The translations under genes and the position numbers were made by a program. Below are positions 8,875 through 18,731 of a stretch of 64,000 nt of DNA, one piece after another; position 1 is the stretch's first letter; the number at the start of each line of letters is the position of its first letter. The notes beneath the pieces are model-generated. The model worked only from the letters and a program-made list of their open reading frames with translations. It ran no database searches and had not been told where the DNA came from. This DNA comes from Burkholderiales bacterium (GTDB lineage Bacteria; Pseudomonadota; Gammaproteobacteria; Burkholderiales; SG8-39): positions 33,161-97,160 of the forward strand of contig JACZJT010000057.1 of NCBI GenBank assembly GCA_014860445.1, in the 5' to 3' direction.

Positions 8875-10011
8875 TCAGTGCAATACTTTCCAGGTGCCTT
8901 TTTCGACAACGACCATCACCACGGCGCGCTTGTCCAGGCCCTTGTGATTGCTTGGCGAAAACGTGAACACGCCGTGATCCGCAGGCATTTCCTTCACGTT
9001 TTCCATGGCATCGCGCAAGGCGGAGCGGAATTCGGCGGTTCCGGGCTTGGCTTTCTTCAGCGCCTCGGGCACGGCGTGCTGCAGCAGCAGCCCGGCGTCC
9101 CACGCGTGCGCGCCGAAGGAGTTGCGGCTGTCCGCACCGTATGCGGCCTCGTAGAGTTTGATGTAGTTCAATGCAACCTTCTTGCTTGCATTGCTGTCGG
9201 GCAATTGCTCCGCCACCAGGATCGGTCCGACCGGCAGAATAGCGCCTTCGACGTTCTTGCCGCCTACGCGCAGAAAGTCCTTGTTGGCCACACCGTGTGT
9301 CTGATAGATGCGGCCCTTGTAGCCGCGCTCGACCAGGGTCGCCTGCGGCATTGCCGCCGGCGTTCCCGAGCCCACAACCAGGACCGCGTCCGGATTCGTG
9401 CTCATGATTTTCAGTATCTGTCCGGTAACGCTGGTGTCGGTGCGGTTAAAACGCTCGACCTCCGTCATCTTGATCCCTTTTTCCGCAGTGATCTTTTTCA
9501 TCACGCGCAGCCACAACTCACCATAACCGTCGGTGTAGCCGATGAATCCGATGCTCTTCACGCCATTGGCTATCATGTGATCGACGATGGCGCCGCCCAT
9601 GATGGCGAAGTCCTGCGGCATGATGAACACCCATGCAGCCTTGTCGGCTGCGGGCGCGAACGGCGCCAGGGCGATTTGCGGAGTCTTGGATTCGGCCGCC
9701 ACTTCCAGCACTGCCGTCGATGACGGCGTGATGCTCCCGCCGATGATCACGTCCACCTTGTCTTCCGAGACCAGTTTTCTCGCGTTCTTGGACGCGGCGG
9801 TCGGATCGGTAGCATCATCGAGCACGATGTAGTTCACCTTCTGCCCGCCTATTTCCTTGGGCAGCAGCGCTACGGTATTTTTTTCAGGAATGCCCAGAGA
9901 CGCGGCAGGGCCGGTGGTGGACAGGGTCACGCCGACGGTAATGTCCGCCATTGCAGATGTGGCTGCACCGACAAAGACCAGCGCGAGCAGGCTACGCAAC
10001 GATTGCTTCAT
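8875..10011 (-). CDS. ABC transporter substrate-binding protein, Liv type (first gene of benzoate operon)
   Basis: The 378-residue periplasmic protein has a Sec signal peptide (MKQSLRSLLALVFVGAATSAMA) and a mature start DITVGVTLSTTGPAASLG, typical of Liv-family binding proteins for aromatic acids. The ATG at 10011 is preceded by a strong GAGGGGG site. It is the first gene left of the boxR control region, about 60 nt from a predicted start of transcription, and should be the most expressed component of the operon. The ligand is inferred to be benzoate or a related aromatic acid. Confidence 0.88.
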   Translation of the reverse strand: MKQSLRSLLALVFVGAATSAMADITVGVTLSTTGPAASLGIPEKNTVALLPKEIGGQKVNYIVLDDATDPTAASKNARKLVSEDKVDVIIGGSITPSSTAVLEVAAESKTPQIALAPFAPAADKAAWVFIMPQDFAIMGGAIVDHMIANGVKSIGFIGYTDGYGELWLRVMKKITAEKGIKMTEVERFNRTDTSVTGQILKIMSTNPDAVLVVGSGTPAAMPQATLVERGYKGRIYQTHGVANKDFLRVGGKNVEGAILPVGPILVAEQLPDSNASKKVALNYIKLYEAAYGADSRNSFGAHAWDAGLLLQHAVPEALKKAKPGTAEFRSALRDAMENVKEMPADHGVFTFSPSNHKGLDKRAVVMVVVEKGTWKVLH

Positions 10012-10059
10012 GGAAAATCCCCCTCTTTGGATTAAGTGTTTAATTTTACTCTTGGACGC

Positions 10060-10087
10060 TTGCAAATCCGAATTAGTGCATTATAAT
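10060..10087 (+). promoter_or_regulatory. Predicted rightward boxR promoter
   Basis: TTGCAA (10060-10065) and a consensus TATAAT (10082-10087) are separated by 16 nt, placing transcription start near 10094. The -10 hexamer is part of a GCATTATAAT repeat, so a bound regulator would block RNA polymerase. The match is by eye. Confidence 0.5.
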
Positions 10088-10119
10088 TCGCTTCCGAAAT
10101 TTTACAAGCATTATAATGC
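10078..10119. promoter_or_regulatory. Paired BoxR operator candidates (GCATTATAAT repeats, 30-bp phase)
   Basis: GCATTATAAT occurs at 10078-10087 and again at 10108-10117, exactly 30 bp (about three helical turns) apart. The second copy is part of a perfect palindrome GCATTATAATGC (10108-10119). TGCA tetramers occur at 10061, 10077, 10117 and 10124; TGCA half-sites are reported for the BzdR/BoxR regulator family. The repeats coincide with both predicted promoters, so repression in the absence of benzoyl-CoA is the expected mode. Confidence 0.6.
10080..10107 (-). promoter_or_regulatory. Predicted leftward promoter of the benzoate transport/ligase operon
   Basis: On the minus strand TTGTAA (10107-10102) and TATAAT (10085-10080) are spaced 16 nt apart, giving a start near 10073 and a leader of about 60 nt to the first binding-protein gene. 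It overlaps the rightward promoter almost face to face, so both would be controlled by the same operators. Confidence 0.5.
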
Positions 10120-10148
10120 AGATTGCACGACAATCCCCGGGAGTCCTT

Positions 10149-11039
10149 ATGGGCGCGCGCGAAACACCGCAGAAGACCGGCCAGAATGCGGAAGCAGCGG
10201 ATGCAGCCTTCCTGCACGCACTTGGCGAGCGCGTGCGCGATGTCCGTGCGCGACGCGGCATGACGCGCAAAATACTTGCGCGCGACTCCGGCGTGTCCGA
10301 GCGCTATCTTGCCCAACTCGAGTCCGGACAAGGCAATATCTCGGTATTATTGTTGCAACGAATCGCTGCCGCGCTCAATCTGTCACTGACCGAGTTTCTC
10401 CAGCAGGGCCCGGAGCAATCAGTGGAACTTGCGCTGATCTGGCAGTTTCTGCAGCGACTGCCCTCGCAGAAACTCCCGCTGGTGCGCTCGCAATTGCTGC
10501 GCGACTTCGGCACGGCGCATACCGACCGCATGAAGCGCATCGCGCTCATCGGACTGCGGGGTGCGGGCAAGTCCACGCTCGGCAGCCAGTTGGCGAAGGA
10601 ACTCGATGTGCCCTTTATCGAACTCGACCGCGAAGTCGAACGCGACGCAGGAACCAGTTTGTCGGAAATTTTCCTGCTCTACGGCCAGGCCGGGTATCGC
10701 CGCTATGAGCGCCGCTGCCTGGAGAATGTGGTCAGGAAAAACGAGCGCGCCGTCATTGCCACGGGCGGATCCATCGTGTCTGAACCGGGCACCTATGATC
10801 TGTTACTCTCAAGCTGCTGCACCGTATGGCTCAAGGCGCAGCCCGAGGAACACATGGCGCGCGTCGTCGCCCAGGGCGATACCAGGCCGATGACGGGCAA
10901 TCTTGAAGCCATGGAAGATTTGCACCGTATCCTGCGCGGCCGCAACACCCTGTATGGCCGCGCCGACGTGACCATCGATACCGCGCACAAGGGTATCGAG
11001 CAATGTCTGCAATTGCTGCGCAAAGCGGTTGCAGCGTAA
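10149..11039 (+). CDS. boxR: BoxR, XRE-type regulator fused to a shikimate-kinase-like domain
   Basis: The 296-residue protein has an N-terminal helix-turn-helix of XRE type (about residues 25-82, with LARDSGVSERYLAQLESGQGNIS) and a C-terminal shikimate-kinase-like domain from about 129, with P-loop GLRGAGKST (135-143). Such BzdR/BoxR proteins use the kinase-like domain to bind benzoyl-CoA. The frame is open from an ATG at 10116, but that ATG lies inside the operator palindrome and lacks a ribosome site. The ATG at 10149 follows GGGAG at 10139-10143 and gives the usual family length. It probably represses its own gene, the box genes and the divergent operon until benzoyl-CoA appears. Confidence 0.92.
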   Translation: MGARETPQKTGQNAEAADAAFLHALGERVRDVRARRGMTRKILARDSGVSERYLAQLESGQGNISVLLLQRIAAALNLSLTEFLQQGPEQSVELALIWQFLQRLPSQKLPLVRSQLLRDFGTAHTDRMKRIALIGLRGAGKSTLGSQLAKELDVPFIELDREVERDAGTSLSEIFLLYGQAGYRRYERRCLENVVRKNERAVIATGGSIVSEPGTYDLLLSSCCTVWLKAQPEEHMARVVAQGDTRPMTGNLEAMEDLHRILRGRNTLYGRADVTIDTAHKGIEQCLQLLRKAVAA

Positions 11040-11042
11040 ATT

Positions 11043-11068
11043 CCGTAGCAGGACTCAGTCCGCTACGG
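11043..11068 (+). other. Hairpin in the boxR-boxC spacer
   Basis: CCGTAGC (11043-11049) pairs with GCTACGG (11062-11068), and the interior GGACT/AGTCC can extend it. No U tract follows. It may be an attenuator or an RNA-processing site that sets boxR expression apart from boxC. Confidence 0.4.
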
Positions 11069-11162
11069 CCCGAGTCAGGAAAGCACGAGGGGCATTCGGC
11101 GACGAAAAAGCCGTTTCATTCCCGGCTCCCTCGTACCGTACCAGATCGAACCAGGAGAAACT

Positions 11163-12842
11163 ATGCAAGCATCCGTGACAAAGACAGCAGAACCGGCGCG
11201 CACCAGCTTCGGCACCCATCCAGATCGCTATGCGCATTGGCGCATGAGCGTGGACGGCGCAATCGCCACGCTCGCGATGAACGTGGACGAAGACAAGGGA
11301 CTCAAGCCTGGCTACAAGCTCAAGCTCAACTCCTACGATCTCGGCGTGGACATCGAGCTATACGATGCGCTGAACCGCATTCGTTTCGAACACCCTGAAG
11401 TGCGCTGCGTCGTGCTCACCTCGGCGCGCGAGCGCATGTTCTGCTCCGGCGCCAACATTTACATGCTGGGCCAGTCCACTCACGGCTGGAAGGTGAACTT
11501 CTGCAAATTCACCAACGAGACGCGCAACGGCATGGAAGACTCCAGCCGCCACGACGGGCTCAAGTTCCTCGCGGCCGTCAACGGCACCTGCGCGGGCGGC
11601 GGCTACGAAGTCGCGCTGGCTTGCGACGAGATTCTGATGATCGACGACCGCTCCTCGACGGTGAGCCTGCCCGAAGTGCCGCTGCTCGGTGTGCTGCCGG
11701 GCACCGGCGGCCTCACTCGCATCACCGACAAGAGAAAAGTGCGGCGCGATCTGGCGGATTTTTTCTGCACCACCACCGAAGGCGTCCGCGCCGACCGCGC
11801 CAAGGACTGGGGCCTGGTCGATCACAGCGCCAAGCCGCAGGCCTTCGCGCAGGCGGTCCTGGAACACGCCGGGCGCCTGGCTGCGTCCAGCCCGGCGCCC
11901 GCAGCAGCAAAAGGCGTCGCCCTCACCCCGCTCAAATGCAACATCGACGCGAGCGGCTATCACTACGAATACGTGGACGCGGTCATCGATCGCGCCGCGC
12001 GCAGCGCAACGCTCACCGTTTCCGGGCCCGGCGGAGCGCAACCGGACACGATCGAGGGCATCATCAAAGCCGGTGTCGCCTGGTGGCCGCTGCAGATGGC
12101 GCGCGAACTCGACGACGCCATACTGATGCTGCGCACCAACGAAACTGAAATCGGCACATGGTTGCTGAAGACGAAGGGCGACGTCGACGGCGTGCTCGCC
12201 GCGGACGCCGTACTGGCCAAGCATCGCACCCATTGGTTCGTGCGGGAGACCATCGGACTCCTGCGGCGCACCTTGGCGCGACTGGACGTGACTTCACGCA
12301 CGCTCTTCGCCATCATCGACCAGGATTCCTGCTTCGCCGGCACGCTGGCCGAACTGGCGCTCTCCGCCGACCGCGGCTACATGCTGCAGCTGCCGGACGA
12401 GCCTGACCGGGCGCCGCGCATGGCACTGTCCGAACTCAACTTCGGCACTTACCCCATGGTGAACCAGCTAACCCGCCTGGCCACCCGCTATTGCGGACGG
12501 CAGGAGCCAGTCGATGAAGCGCGCAAGGTCATCGGCAAGAAACTCGACGCGCACCAGGCTTCCGAGCTCGGTCTTGTCACCTTCACCCCGGACGATCTGG
12601 ACTGGGACGACGAAGTGCGGATCGCGCTCGAAGAGCGCGCCAGCCTGTCGCCCGACGCGCTCACCGGAATGGAAGCGAGCCTGCGGTTCACCGGTGCCGA
12701 GACCATGGATACGCGCATTTTCGCGCGCCTGTCGGCATGGCAGAACTGGATATTCAACCGCCCCAACGCAGTCGGCGAACACGGCGCGCTGAAGGTTTTC
12801 GGCAGCGGCACGAAAGCAAAATTCAATTGGGAGAGAATCTAG
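11163..12842 (+). CDS. boxC: BoxC, 2,3-epoxybenzoyl-CoA dihydrolase
   Basis: The 559-residue cytoplasmic enzyme is of the double-crotonase type typical of BoxC. It hydrolytically opens the ring of 2,3-epoxybenzoyl-CoA to 3,4-dehydroadipyl-CoA semialdehyde and formate. The N-terminal part carries the crotonase oxyanion segments CSGANIYMLG (near residue 98) and NGTCAGGGYEVALACD (near 140); the second half starts around residue 290 and has LSELNFGTYPMVNQLTRLATRYC. AGGAGAAACT lies directly before the ATG. It is 123 nt downstream of boxR and 142 nt upstream of boxB, with a hairpin repeat element in the latter gap. Confidence 0.95.
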   Translation: MQASVTKTAEPARTSFGTHPDRYAHWRMSVDGAIATLAMNVDEDKGLKPGYKLKLNSYDLGVDIELYDALNRIRFEHPEVRCVVLTSARERMFCSGANIYMLGQSTHGWKVNFCKFTNETRNGMEDSSRHDGLKFLAAVNGTCAGGGYEVALACDEILMIDDRSSTVSLPEVPLLGVLPGTGGLTRITDKRKVRRDLADFFCTTTEGVRADRAKDWGLVDHSAKPQAFAQAVLEHAGRLAASSPAPAAAKGVALTPLKCNIDASGYHYEYVDAVIDRAARSATLTVSGPGGAQPDTIEGIIKAGVAWWPLQMARELDDAILMLRTNETEIGTWLLKTKGDVDGVLAADAVLAKHRTHWFVRETIGLLRRTLARLDVTSRTLFAIIDQDSCFAGTLAELALSADRGYMLQLPDEPDRAPRMALSELNFGTYPMVNQLTRLATRYCGRQEPVDEARKVIGKKLDAHQASELGLVTFTPDDLDWDDEVRIALEERASLSPDALTGMEASLRFTGAETMDTRIFARLSAWQNWIFNRPNAVGEHGALKVFGSGTKAKFNWERI

Positions 12843-12872
12843 AGCGCATTTCTGAAATACAGCGCCAAGAAT

Positions 12873-12952
12873 TGTCATTCCGAGCGCAGCGAGGAATCTG
12901 CTTTTGCATCACACAAGAAGCAGATTCCTCGGCCTTCGGCCTCGGAATGACA
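12873..12952. repeat. Palindromic repeat element, copy 1 (boxC-boxB spacer)
   Basis: An 80-bp inverted-repeat element is bounded by TGTCATTCCGAG (12873-12884) and CTCGGAATGACA (12941-12952), a perfect 12-bp terminal inverted repeat. A second internal stem pairs GAGGAATCTGCTTT (12891-12904) with GAAGCAGATTCCTC (12917-12930). It can fold into one long hairpin in the boxCBA transcript. A second copy lies at 24272-24355. Confidence 0.85.
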
Positions 12953-12984
12953 GCGAATCTGGAATGGCCACTTAGGAGAAAATA

Positions 12985-14409
<1,425 letters not shown>

Positions 14410-14450
14410 AATCCAGAGACGGGAAACTAGACACCAGGAAACAAAACTGC

Positions 14451-14564
14451 ATGAATGCACCAACCGAACTCAAGCGCCAGCACGTCATCGATCCGTCCGT
14501 CGACGAACAAGGGGGCACGCCCCCTTGTACATCCCCCATGTCAGCGATGAGGTGCTTGAAATGA
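14451..14564 (+). CDS. Truncated duplicate of the boxA start, 37-codon leader ORF
   Basis: An ATG at 14451 opens [15 protein letters not shown], the same 15-residue start as BoxA ([15 protein letters not shown]), then diverges to [10 protein letters not shown] and ends with a TGA at 14562-14564 that overlaps the true boxA ATG (ATGA). It is therefore either a decayed copy of the boxA 5' end or a translated leader coupled to boxA. Its own ribosome site is weak (AGGAAAC, 11 nt upstream). The copies are 110 bp apart, so the first is out of frame with boxA. Confidence 0.5.
   Translation: MNAPTELKRQHVIDPSVDEQGGTPPCTSPMSAMRCLK
14507..14528 (+). other. Strong hairpin between the two boxA starts
   Basis: ACAAGGGGGC (14507-14516) and GCCCCCTTGT (14519-14528) form a perfect 10-bp inverted repeat with only an AC between the arms. 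It lies inside the short leader ORF, 33 bp before boxA. In mRNA it could slow ribosomes or protect the message. It lacks a U tract. Confidence 0.6.
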
Positions 14565-15775
14565 ATGCACCGGGCGAACTCAAGCGCCAGCACGTCATCG
14601 ATCCGGAGATTTGCATCCGCTGCAATACCTGCGAGGAGAGTTGCCCGATCGACGCCGTCACCCATGATGGCAACAACTACGTGGTCAAGTTCGAGTTGTG
14701 CAATTTCTGCAACGACTGCATTTCGCCCTGCCCGACCGGCGCCATCGATAACTGGCGCCGGGTGGCCCAGCCCTACACCCTGGAGGAGCAATTTTCCTGG
14801 GACACATTGCCGCCGGATACCTCGCCGGAGGTCGCCGGCGACGACGATCTTCCCGAGGAAGTGCAGCGCATCACCGATATCGCCACGCAGGGACAGGGCG
14901 GAACCGCCGCCCCGCCCTGGTCCGCGGCCCACCCCTATCTCAATCTTTACACGCTGGCGCGGCCGGCCGAGGCAACCGTGGCCGGCAATTTCCGCCTGAC
15001 CGCCGCCGATACCTCCAACGAAATTCACCACATCGTGCTCGACTTCGGGCCAACCGCCTTTCCCGTGCTCGAGGGCCAGTCGCTGGGCGTCGTTCCACCC
15101 GGTGTGGACGATGCCGGAAAGCCGCACCACATCCGCCTGTATTCGATCGCCAGTCCGCGCAACGGCGAACGTCCCGACTACAACAACCTGTCGCTGACGG
15201 TGAAACGCGTCACCGCCGACCGTGACGGCAATCCCGTGCACGGTATCGCTTCCAACTACATGTGCGACCTCAAGAAGGGCGACAAGGTCAAGGTGGTCGG
15301 GCCGTACGGCGCGAGCTTCCTCATGCCCAACCATCCGGGATCGAGCATCATCATGATCTGCACGGGCACCGGATCCGCGCCCATGCGCGCCATGACCGAA
15401 CGCCGCCGCCGGCGCATGGGTCTCAAGGAAGGCGGAGAACTGTGGCTGTTCTTCGGGGCACGCACACCGGATGAACTACCCTACTGCGGGCCTCTGATGA
15501 AGCTGCCGAAGGAGTTGATCAACGTCAATCTGGCTTATTCGCGCCTGCCGGACCAGCCCAGGCAATATGTGCAGGATCTGATCCGCGAACGCGGGGAAGA
15601 CATCGCGCGCCTGCTTAAGGACGAGAACAGCTACATTTATATCTGCGGCCTGAAAGCGATGGAAACGGGCGTGGACGAGGCCTTTGCCGATGTCTGCCGC
15701 GGCCACGGCATGGACTGGTCGCAGCTGCTGCCCGTACTCAGGGCCGCGAGCCGCTACCACGTGGAAACGTATTAA
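14561..15775 (+). CDS. boxA: BoxA, benzoyl-CoA epoxidase reductase subunit
   Basis: The 404-residue iron-sulfur flavoprotein passes electrons from NADPH to BoxB. Two [4Fe-4S] motifs are at Cys18/21/24/28 ([12 protein letters not shown]) and Cys47/50/53/57 ([12 protein letters not shown]). A ferredoxin-NADP reductase module follows, with FAD motif [11 protein letters not shown] near residue 195, PYGASF near 249 and the nucleotide motif [12 protein letters not shown] near 268. The start at 14561 is supported by GAGGTG (14549-14554) seven bases upstream and by the family N-terminus; a duplicated start upstream at 14451 is out of frame. It is the last box gene here: no boxD/boxZ semialdehyde dehydrogenase follows. 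Confidence 0.95.
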   Translation: MNAPGELKRQHVIDPEICIRCNTCEESCPIDAVTHDGNNYVVKFELCNFCNDCISPCPTGAIDNWRRVAQPYTLEEQFSWDTLPPDTSPEVAGDDDLPEEVQRITDIATQGQGGTAAPPWSAAHPYLNLYTLARPAEATVAGNFRLTAADTSNEIHHIVLDFGPTAFPVLEGQSLGVVPPGVDDAGKPHHIRLYSIASPRNGERPDYNNLSLTVKRVTADRDGNPVHGIASNYMCDLKKGDKVKVVGPYGASFLMPNHPGSSIIMICTGTGSAPMRAMTERRRRRMGLKEGGELWLFFGARTPDELPYCGPLMKLPKELINVNLAYSRLPDQPRQYVQDLIRERGEDIARLLKDENSYIYICGLKAMETGVDEAFADVCRGHGMDWSQLLPVLRAASRYHVETY

Positions 15776-15819
15776 TGCGGTAGGCGGTCGAAGTCGAGCG
15801 GCGATTCCCGGGCGGCGCC

Positions 15820-16431
15820 TCAGGCTTTCGCCGCAAACCCGGGCAGCCTGAGGTGCCAGTGTATCGCGGCGATTCTGAGCAGAAAAATCGCCGCCATGGC
15901 CGCCAGACCCGCGACCGTACCGTCGACACCCGCATGCAATAGCGCGATGAACAGGATCGCGCCCGCCCAGGAGGCGGTCGCATAGAGCTCGCCACTGAAG
16001 ACCAGCGGCACTTCGTTGCACAGGATGTCGCGCAGCACGCCGCCGAACGCGCCGGTGACCAGGCCGAGAAAGCTCGCGACGAACCAGGGCGCGCCATAGT
16101 TCATGGCGACCTGGGTGCCGATGATCGTAAACAAAGCCAGGCCCAGGGCGTCCGGCACCAGGAACAGATTGGCCGGCAGGCGCACCAGGCGCACCAGCAC
16201 GAACGTCAGCACGCCCGCCGCAAGCGCAGCAACAAGAAACGTCTGGTTTGCCACCCAGAATACCGGCCGTTCCAGCAGCAGGTCGCGCATGGTGCCACCG
16301 CCCAGGGCCGAGGTCAGAGCGACCAGAACCACGCCGAACAGGTCTATGGGTTTGCGGCCCGCCTCGAGCACGCCCGTTATCGCGCTTACCGCTACGGCGC
16401 TCATGGTGATTACAAAAACGAGTTCGCCCAT
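15820..16431 (-). CDS. TRIC/UPF0126 family membrane protein
   Basis: The 203-residue integral membrane protein has two internally repeated three-helix units, each with a Gly-rich GGGTxRDxLL-type motif: SALGGGTMRDLLLERPVFW near residue 42 and GAFGGVLRDILCNEVPLVF near residue 127. This is the YicG/YadS family, related to trimeric intracellular cation channels. It likely conducts monovalent cations across the inner membrane. It is convergent with boxA (44 nt apart) and divergent from the enoyl-CoA hydratase gene, so not part of the box operon. Confidence 0.85.
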   Translation of the reverse strand: MGELVFVITMSAVAVSAITGVLEAGRKPIDLFGVVLVALTSALGGGTMRDLLLERPVFWVANQTFLVAALAAGVLTFVLVRLVRLPANLFLVPDALGLALFTIIGTQVAMNYGAPWFVASFLGLVTGAFGGVLRDILCNEVPLVFSGELYATASWAGAILFIALLHAGVDGTVAGLAAMAAIFLLRIAAIHWHLRLPGFAAKA

Positions 16432-16472
16432 CGCCAGACTCCGTCGGTTGAATATTCGATGGATGGTATTCT

Positions 16473-16515
16473 AAGGGTCGCAGCGAAAAGGGTCGCAACA
16501 ATACGAGGCGACCCT
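16473..16515 (+). other. Alternative-pairing repeats in the 5' leader of the enoyl-CoA hydratase gene
   Basis: AAGGGTCGCA occurs at 16473-16482 and 16488-16497, and GCGACCCT at 16508-16515. Either upstream copy can pair with the single downstream complement, giving two mutually exclusive hairpins just before the ribosome site. It may be chance or a small cis-acting RNA structure. Confidence 0.25.
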
Positions 16516-16537
16516 GCATAAGGACGATAAAGCCGCC

Positions 16538-17257
16538 ATGCATGACGAACTTCTGATCGAAAAAACCGCCGCTGTCACAAGCCTGACGCTGAACCGCCCT
16601 GGCAAGGCGAATGCGCTTGATGCCGCGCTGGTCGAAGCGCTCGCCATCGCCGTCGGCGCGGCACACCGTGACGGCACGCGCCTGCTGGTGATCAGGGGCA
16701 ATGGTCGAAATTTCTGCGCCGGCTTCGATTTCAGCGATGTCGAGGACGAAAGTGAAGGCGATCTGCTGCTGCGTTTCACGCGCATCGAACTGCTTTTGCA
16801 GTCGGTATGCCATGCGCCCTTCGCCACGCTCGCGCTGGCGCAGGGGAAGAGCTTCGGCGCAGGCGTGGATCTCGTACTTGCCTGCGGCAGCCGGATTGCC
16901 GCGCCTGATGCGCAGTTCCGCATGCCCGGACTGAAGTTCGGGCTGCAGCTGGGTACGCGCCGGCTGGCCGCACGCATAGGCGGCGACGCGGCGCGCGCGC
17001 TGCTCTCGACGAGCAAGACCTTCGACGCGGAAGAAGCCCTGCACAAGGGATTCCTGCACCGGGTCGCGGCCCCGGCGGACTGGGCCGCGCTGGTAGCCGG
17101 CGCCACGGCCGACGCGCAGCAATTGTCGCCCGCAGCCGCCGCGAGGCTCTTTGGCGCGACTGTGGCCGATACGCGCGCAGTGGACCTGGCCGATCTGGTA
17201 CGCTCCGCCTCCGAACCGGGACTGAAGGAACGCATACGTGAATACCGCAAAGGCTGA
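16538..17257 (+). CDS. Enoyl-CoA hydratase/isomerase family protein
   Basis: The 239-residue crotonase-fold protein has oxyanion-hole segments NGRNFCAGFDFSDV near residue 52 and AQGKSFGAGVDLVLACGSRI near residue 105, then FRMPGLKFGLQLGTRRLAARIG. It is shorter than usual hydratases (about 260) and no clear pair of catalytic Glu residues is obvious, so it may be an isomerase or hydrolase variant. It follows the box island but on its own promoter. It could process the 3,4-dehydroadipyl-CoA product of the box pathway, but that is only suggested by position. It overlaps selO by 20 nt. Confidence 0.8.
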   Translation: MHDELLIEKTAAVTSLTLNRPGKANALDAALVEALAIAVGAAHRDGTRLLVIRGNGRNFCAGFDFSDVEDESEGDLLLRFTRIELLLQSVCHAPFATLALAQGKSFGAGVDLVLACGSRIAAPDAQFRMPGLKFGLQLGTRRLAARIGGDAARALLSTSKTFDAEEALHKGFLHRVAAPADWAALVAGATADAQQLSPAAAARLFGATVADTRAVDLADLVRSASEPGLKERIREYRKG

Positions 17258-18731
17258 ACTCGGGGCCGTGAGCCTCGAGGAGCTGCGCTTTGAAAACCGT
17301 TACGGCAAATTGCCGCAGGCGTTTTATACCCGGCTCTCTCCCACGCCGCTGCCCGAACCCTACCTGGTCGCCTTCAATCCGGCGGCGGCCGATCTCATCG
17401 GTCTGGCACGCGACGAGGCCGCACGCCCTGAATTCACCGAGATATTCTGCGGCAACCGCCTGCTGCCGGGTTTCGACCCGCTCGCCGCAAACTATGCCGG
17501 CCATCAGTTCGGCATGTTCGTCCCGCAGCTGGGCGATGGCCGTGCCATCCTTCTCGGCGAAGCCGCCGGCGCGCAAGGCCGCTGGGACCTGCAGCTCAAG
17601 GGCGCGGGGCTGACGCCGTATTCGCGCATGGGCGACGGTCGCGCAGTGCTGCGATCCACGATTCGCGAATACCTTGCATCCGAAGCCATGCACGCGCTGG
17701 GCATTCCCACGACGCGCGCGCTCGCCATCGTCGGCAGCGACCAGCCGGTGATCCGAGAAACCGTGGAATCCGCGGCCGTGCTCACGCGCATGGCGAAGAG
17801 TCACGTGCGCTTCGGCTCCTTCGAGCTGTTTTCTTCGCGCCGCCAGCACGAGCACGTCCGGACACTGGCGGATCACGTCATCGATCAGCATTACCCGCAG
17901 TTGCGCGAAGCGGAGCAGCCGTATCTGGAACTGCTGCGCGAGGTCATCGTGCGCACCGCCAGACTCGTCGCGCAATGGCAGGCGGTGGGTTTCTGCCATG
18001 GCGTGATGAATACCGACAACATGTCCATCCTCGGACTCACCATCGATTACGGCCCTTACGGCTTCATGGAAGGCTTCGACTGGGGCCACATTTGCAACCA
18101 CTCGGATGACGGCGGCCGCTATGCCTACAACATGCAGCCGCGCGTCGCGCACTGGAACCTGTATTGCCTGGCGGAGGCCCTGCTGCCTTTGATTGAAATG
18201 GAAGACGCCGAGGATGCCCTGCGGGCCTACGAGGGGGAGTATGAACGGCGCTACACCGCCCTGATGCGCGCGAAATTCGGCCTGGCCTCCGAACAGGACG
18301 AGGATGCGGCGCTGGTGCAGGACACGCTCAAACTGCTGCATCAAGCCCGCGCCGACTACACGATATTTTTTCGCCGCCTGGGCGCGTTCGACGCCGCACC
18401 GGAAGCCGACAACGCGCCCTTGCGCGATCTGTTCCAGAACCGGGATGCCTTTGCCGCCTGGACCGCGCGCTACCGCCTGCGCCTCGCGGCGGAAGCCGGT
18501 CGGGACGCCGAGCGCAAGCTGCGCATGGACGGCGTCAATCCAAAATACGTGCTGCGCAACCATCTCGCCGAAGCGGCCATACGCAAGGCCGCGGACCAGC
18601 GCGATTACAGCGAGATCGAACGCCTGATGCGTTTGCTTGCCCATCCCTATGACGAGCAACCGGCGATGCAGAGCTACGCCGAAGCGGCGCCGCAGGGAAC
18701 GGCGCCTTTATCGGTCAGCTGCTCCTCTTAG
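17238..18731 (+). CDS. selO: SelO family protein adenylyltransferase
   Basis: The 497-residue pseudokinase-fold protein transfers AMP to Ser/Thr/Tyr of target proteins and is linked to oxidative-stress defence. Family signatures are NYAGHQFGMFVPQLGDGRAILLGE (near residue 84), KGAGLTPYSRMGDGRAVLRSTIREYLASEAM (near 120) and HGVMNTDNMSILGLTIDYGPYGFMEGFDW (near 254), which include the nucleotide- and Mg-binding Asn and Asp. The C-terminus ends SCSS, where other members carry selenocysteine or the redox Cys. It starts with GTG at 17238, inside the upstream gene, and its end overlaps the convergent AhpD-like gene by 4 nt. Confidence 0.93.
   Translation: MNTAKAELGAVSLEELRFENRYGKLPQAFYTRLSPTPLPEPYLVAFNPAAADLIGLARDEAARPEFTEIFCGNRLLPGFDPLAANYAGHQFGMFVPQLGDGRAILLGEAAGAQGRWDLQLKGAGLTPYSRMGDGRAVLRSTIREYLASEAMHALGIPTTRALAIVGSDQPVIRETVESAAVLTRMAKSHVRFGSFELFSSRRQHEHVRTLADHVIDQHYPQLREAEQPYLELLREVIVRTARLVAQWQAVGFCHGVMNTDNMSILGLTIDYGPYGFMEGFDWGHICNHSDDGGRYAYNMQPRVAHWNLYCLAEALLPLIEMEDAEDALRAYEGEYERRYTALMRAKFGLASEQDEDAALVQDTLKLLHQARADYTIFFRRLGAFDAAPEADNAPLRDLFQNRDAFAAWTARYRLRLAAEAGRDAERKLRMDGVNPKYVLRNHLAEAAIRKAADQRDYSEIERLMRLLAHPYDEQPAMQSYAEAAPQGTAPLSVSCSS

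Noticed and set aside
10116..10148. ATG at 10116 as the boxR start
   Set aside because: It lies within the operator palindrome with no ribosome site; the ATG at 10149 has GGGAG before it and gives the usual BoxR length.
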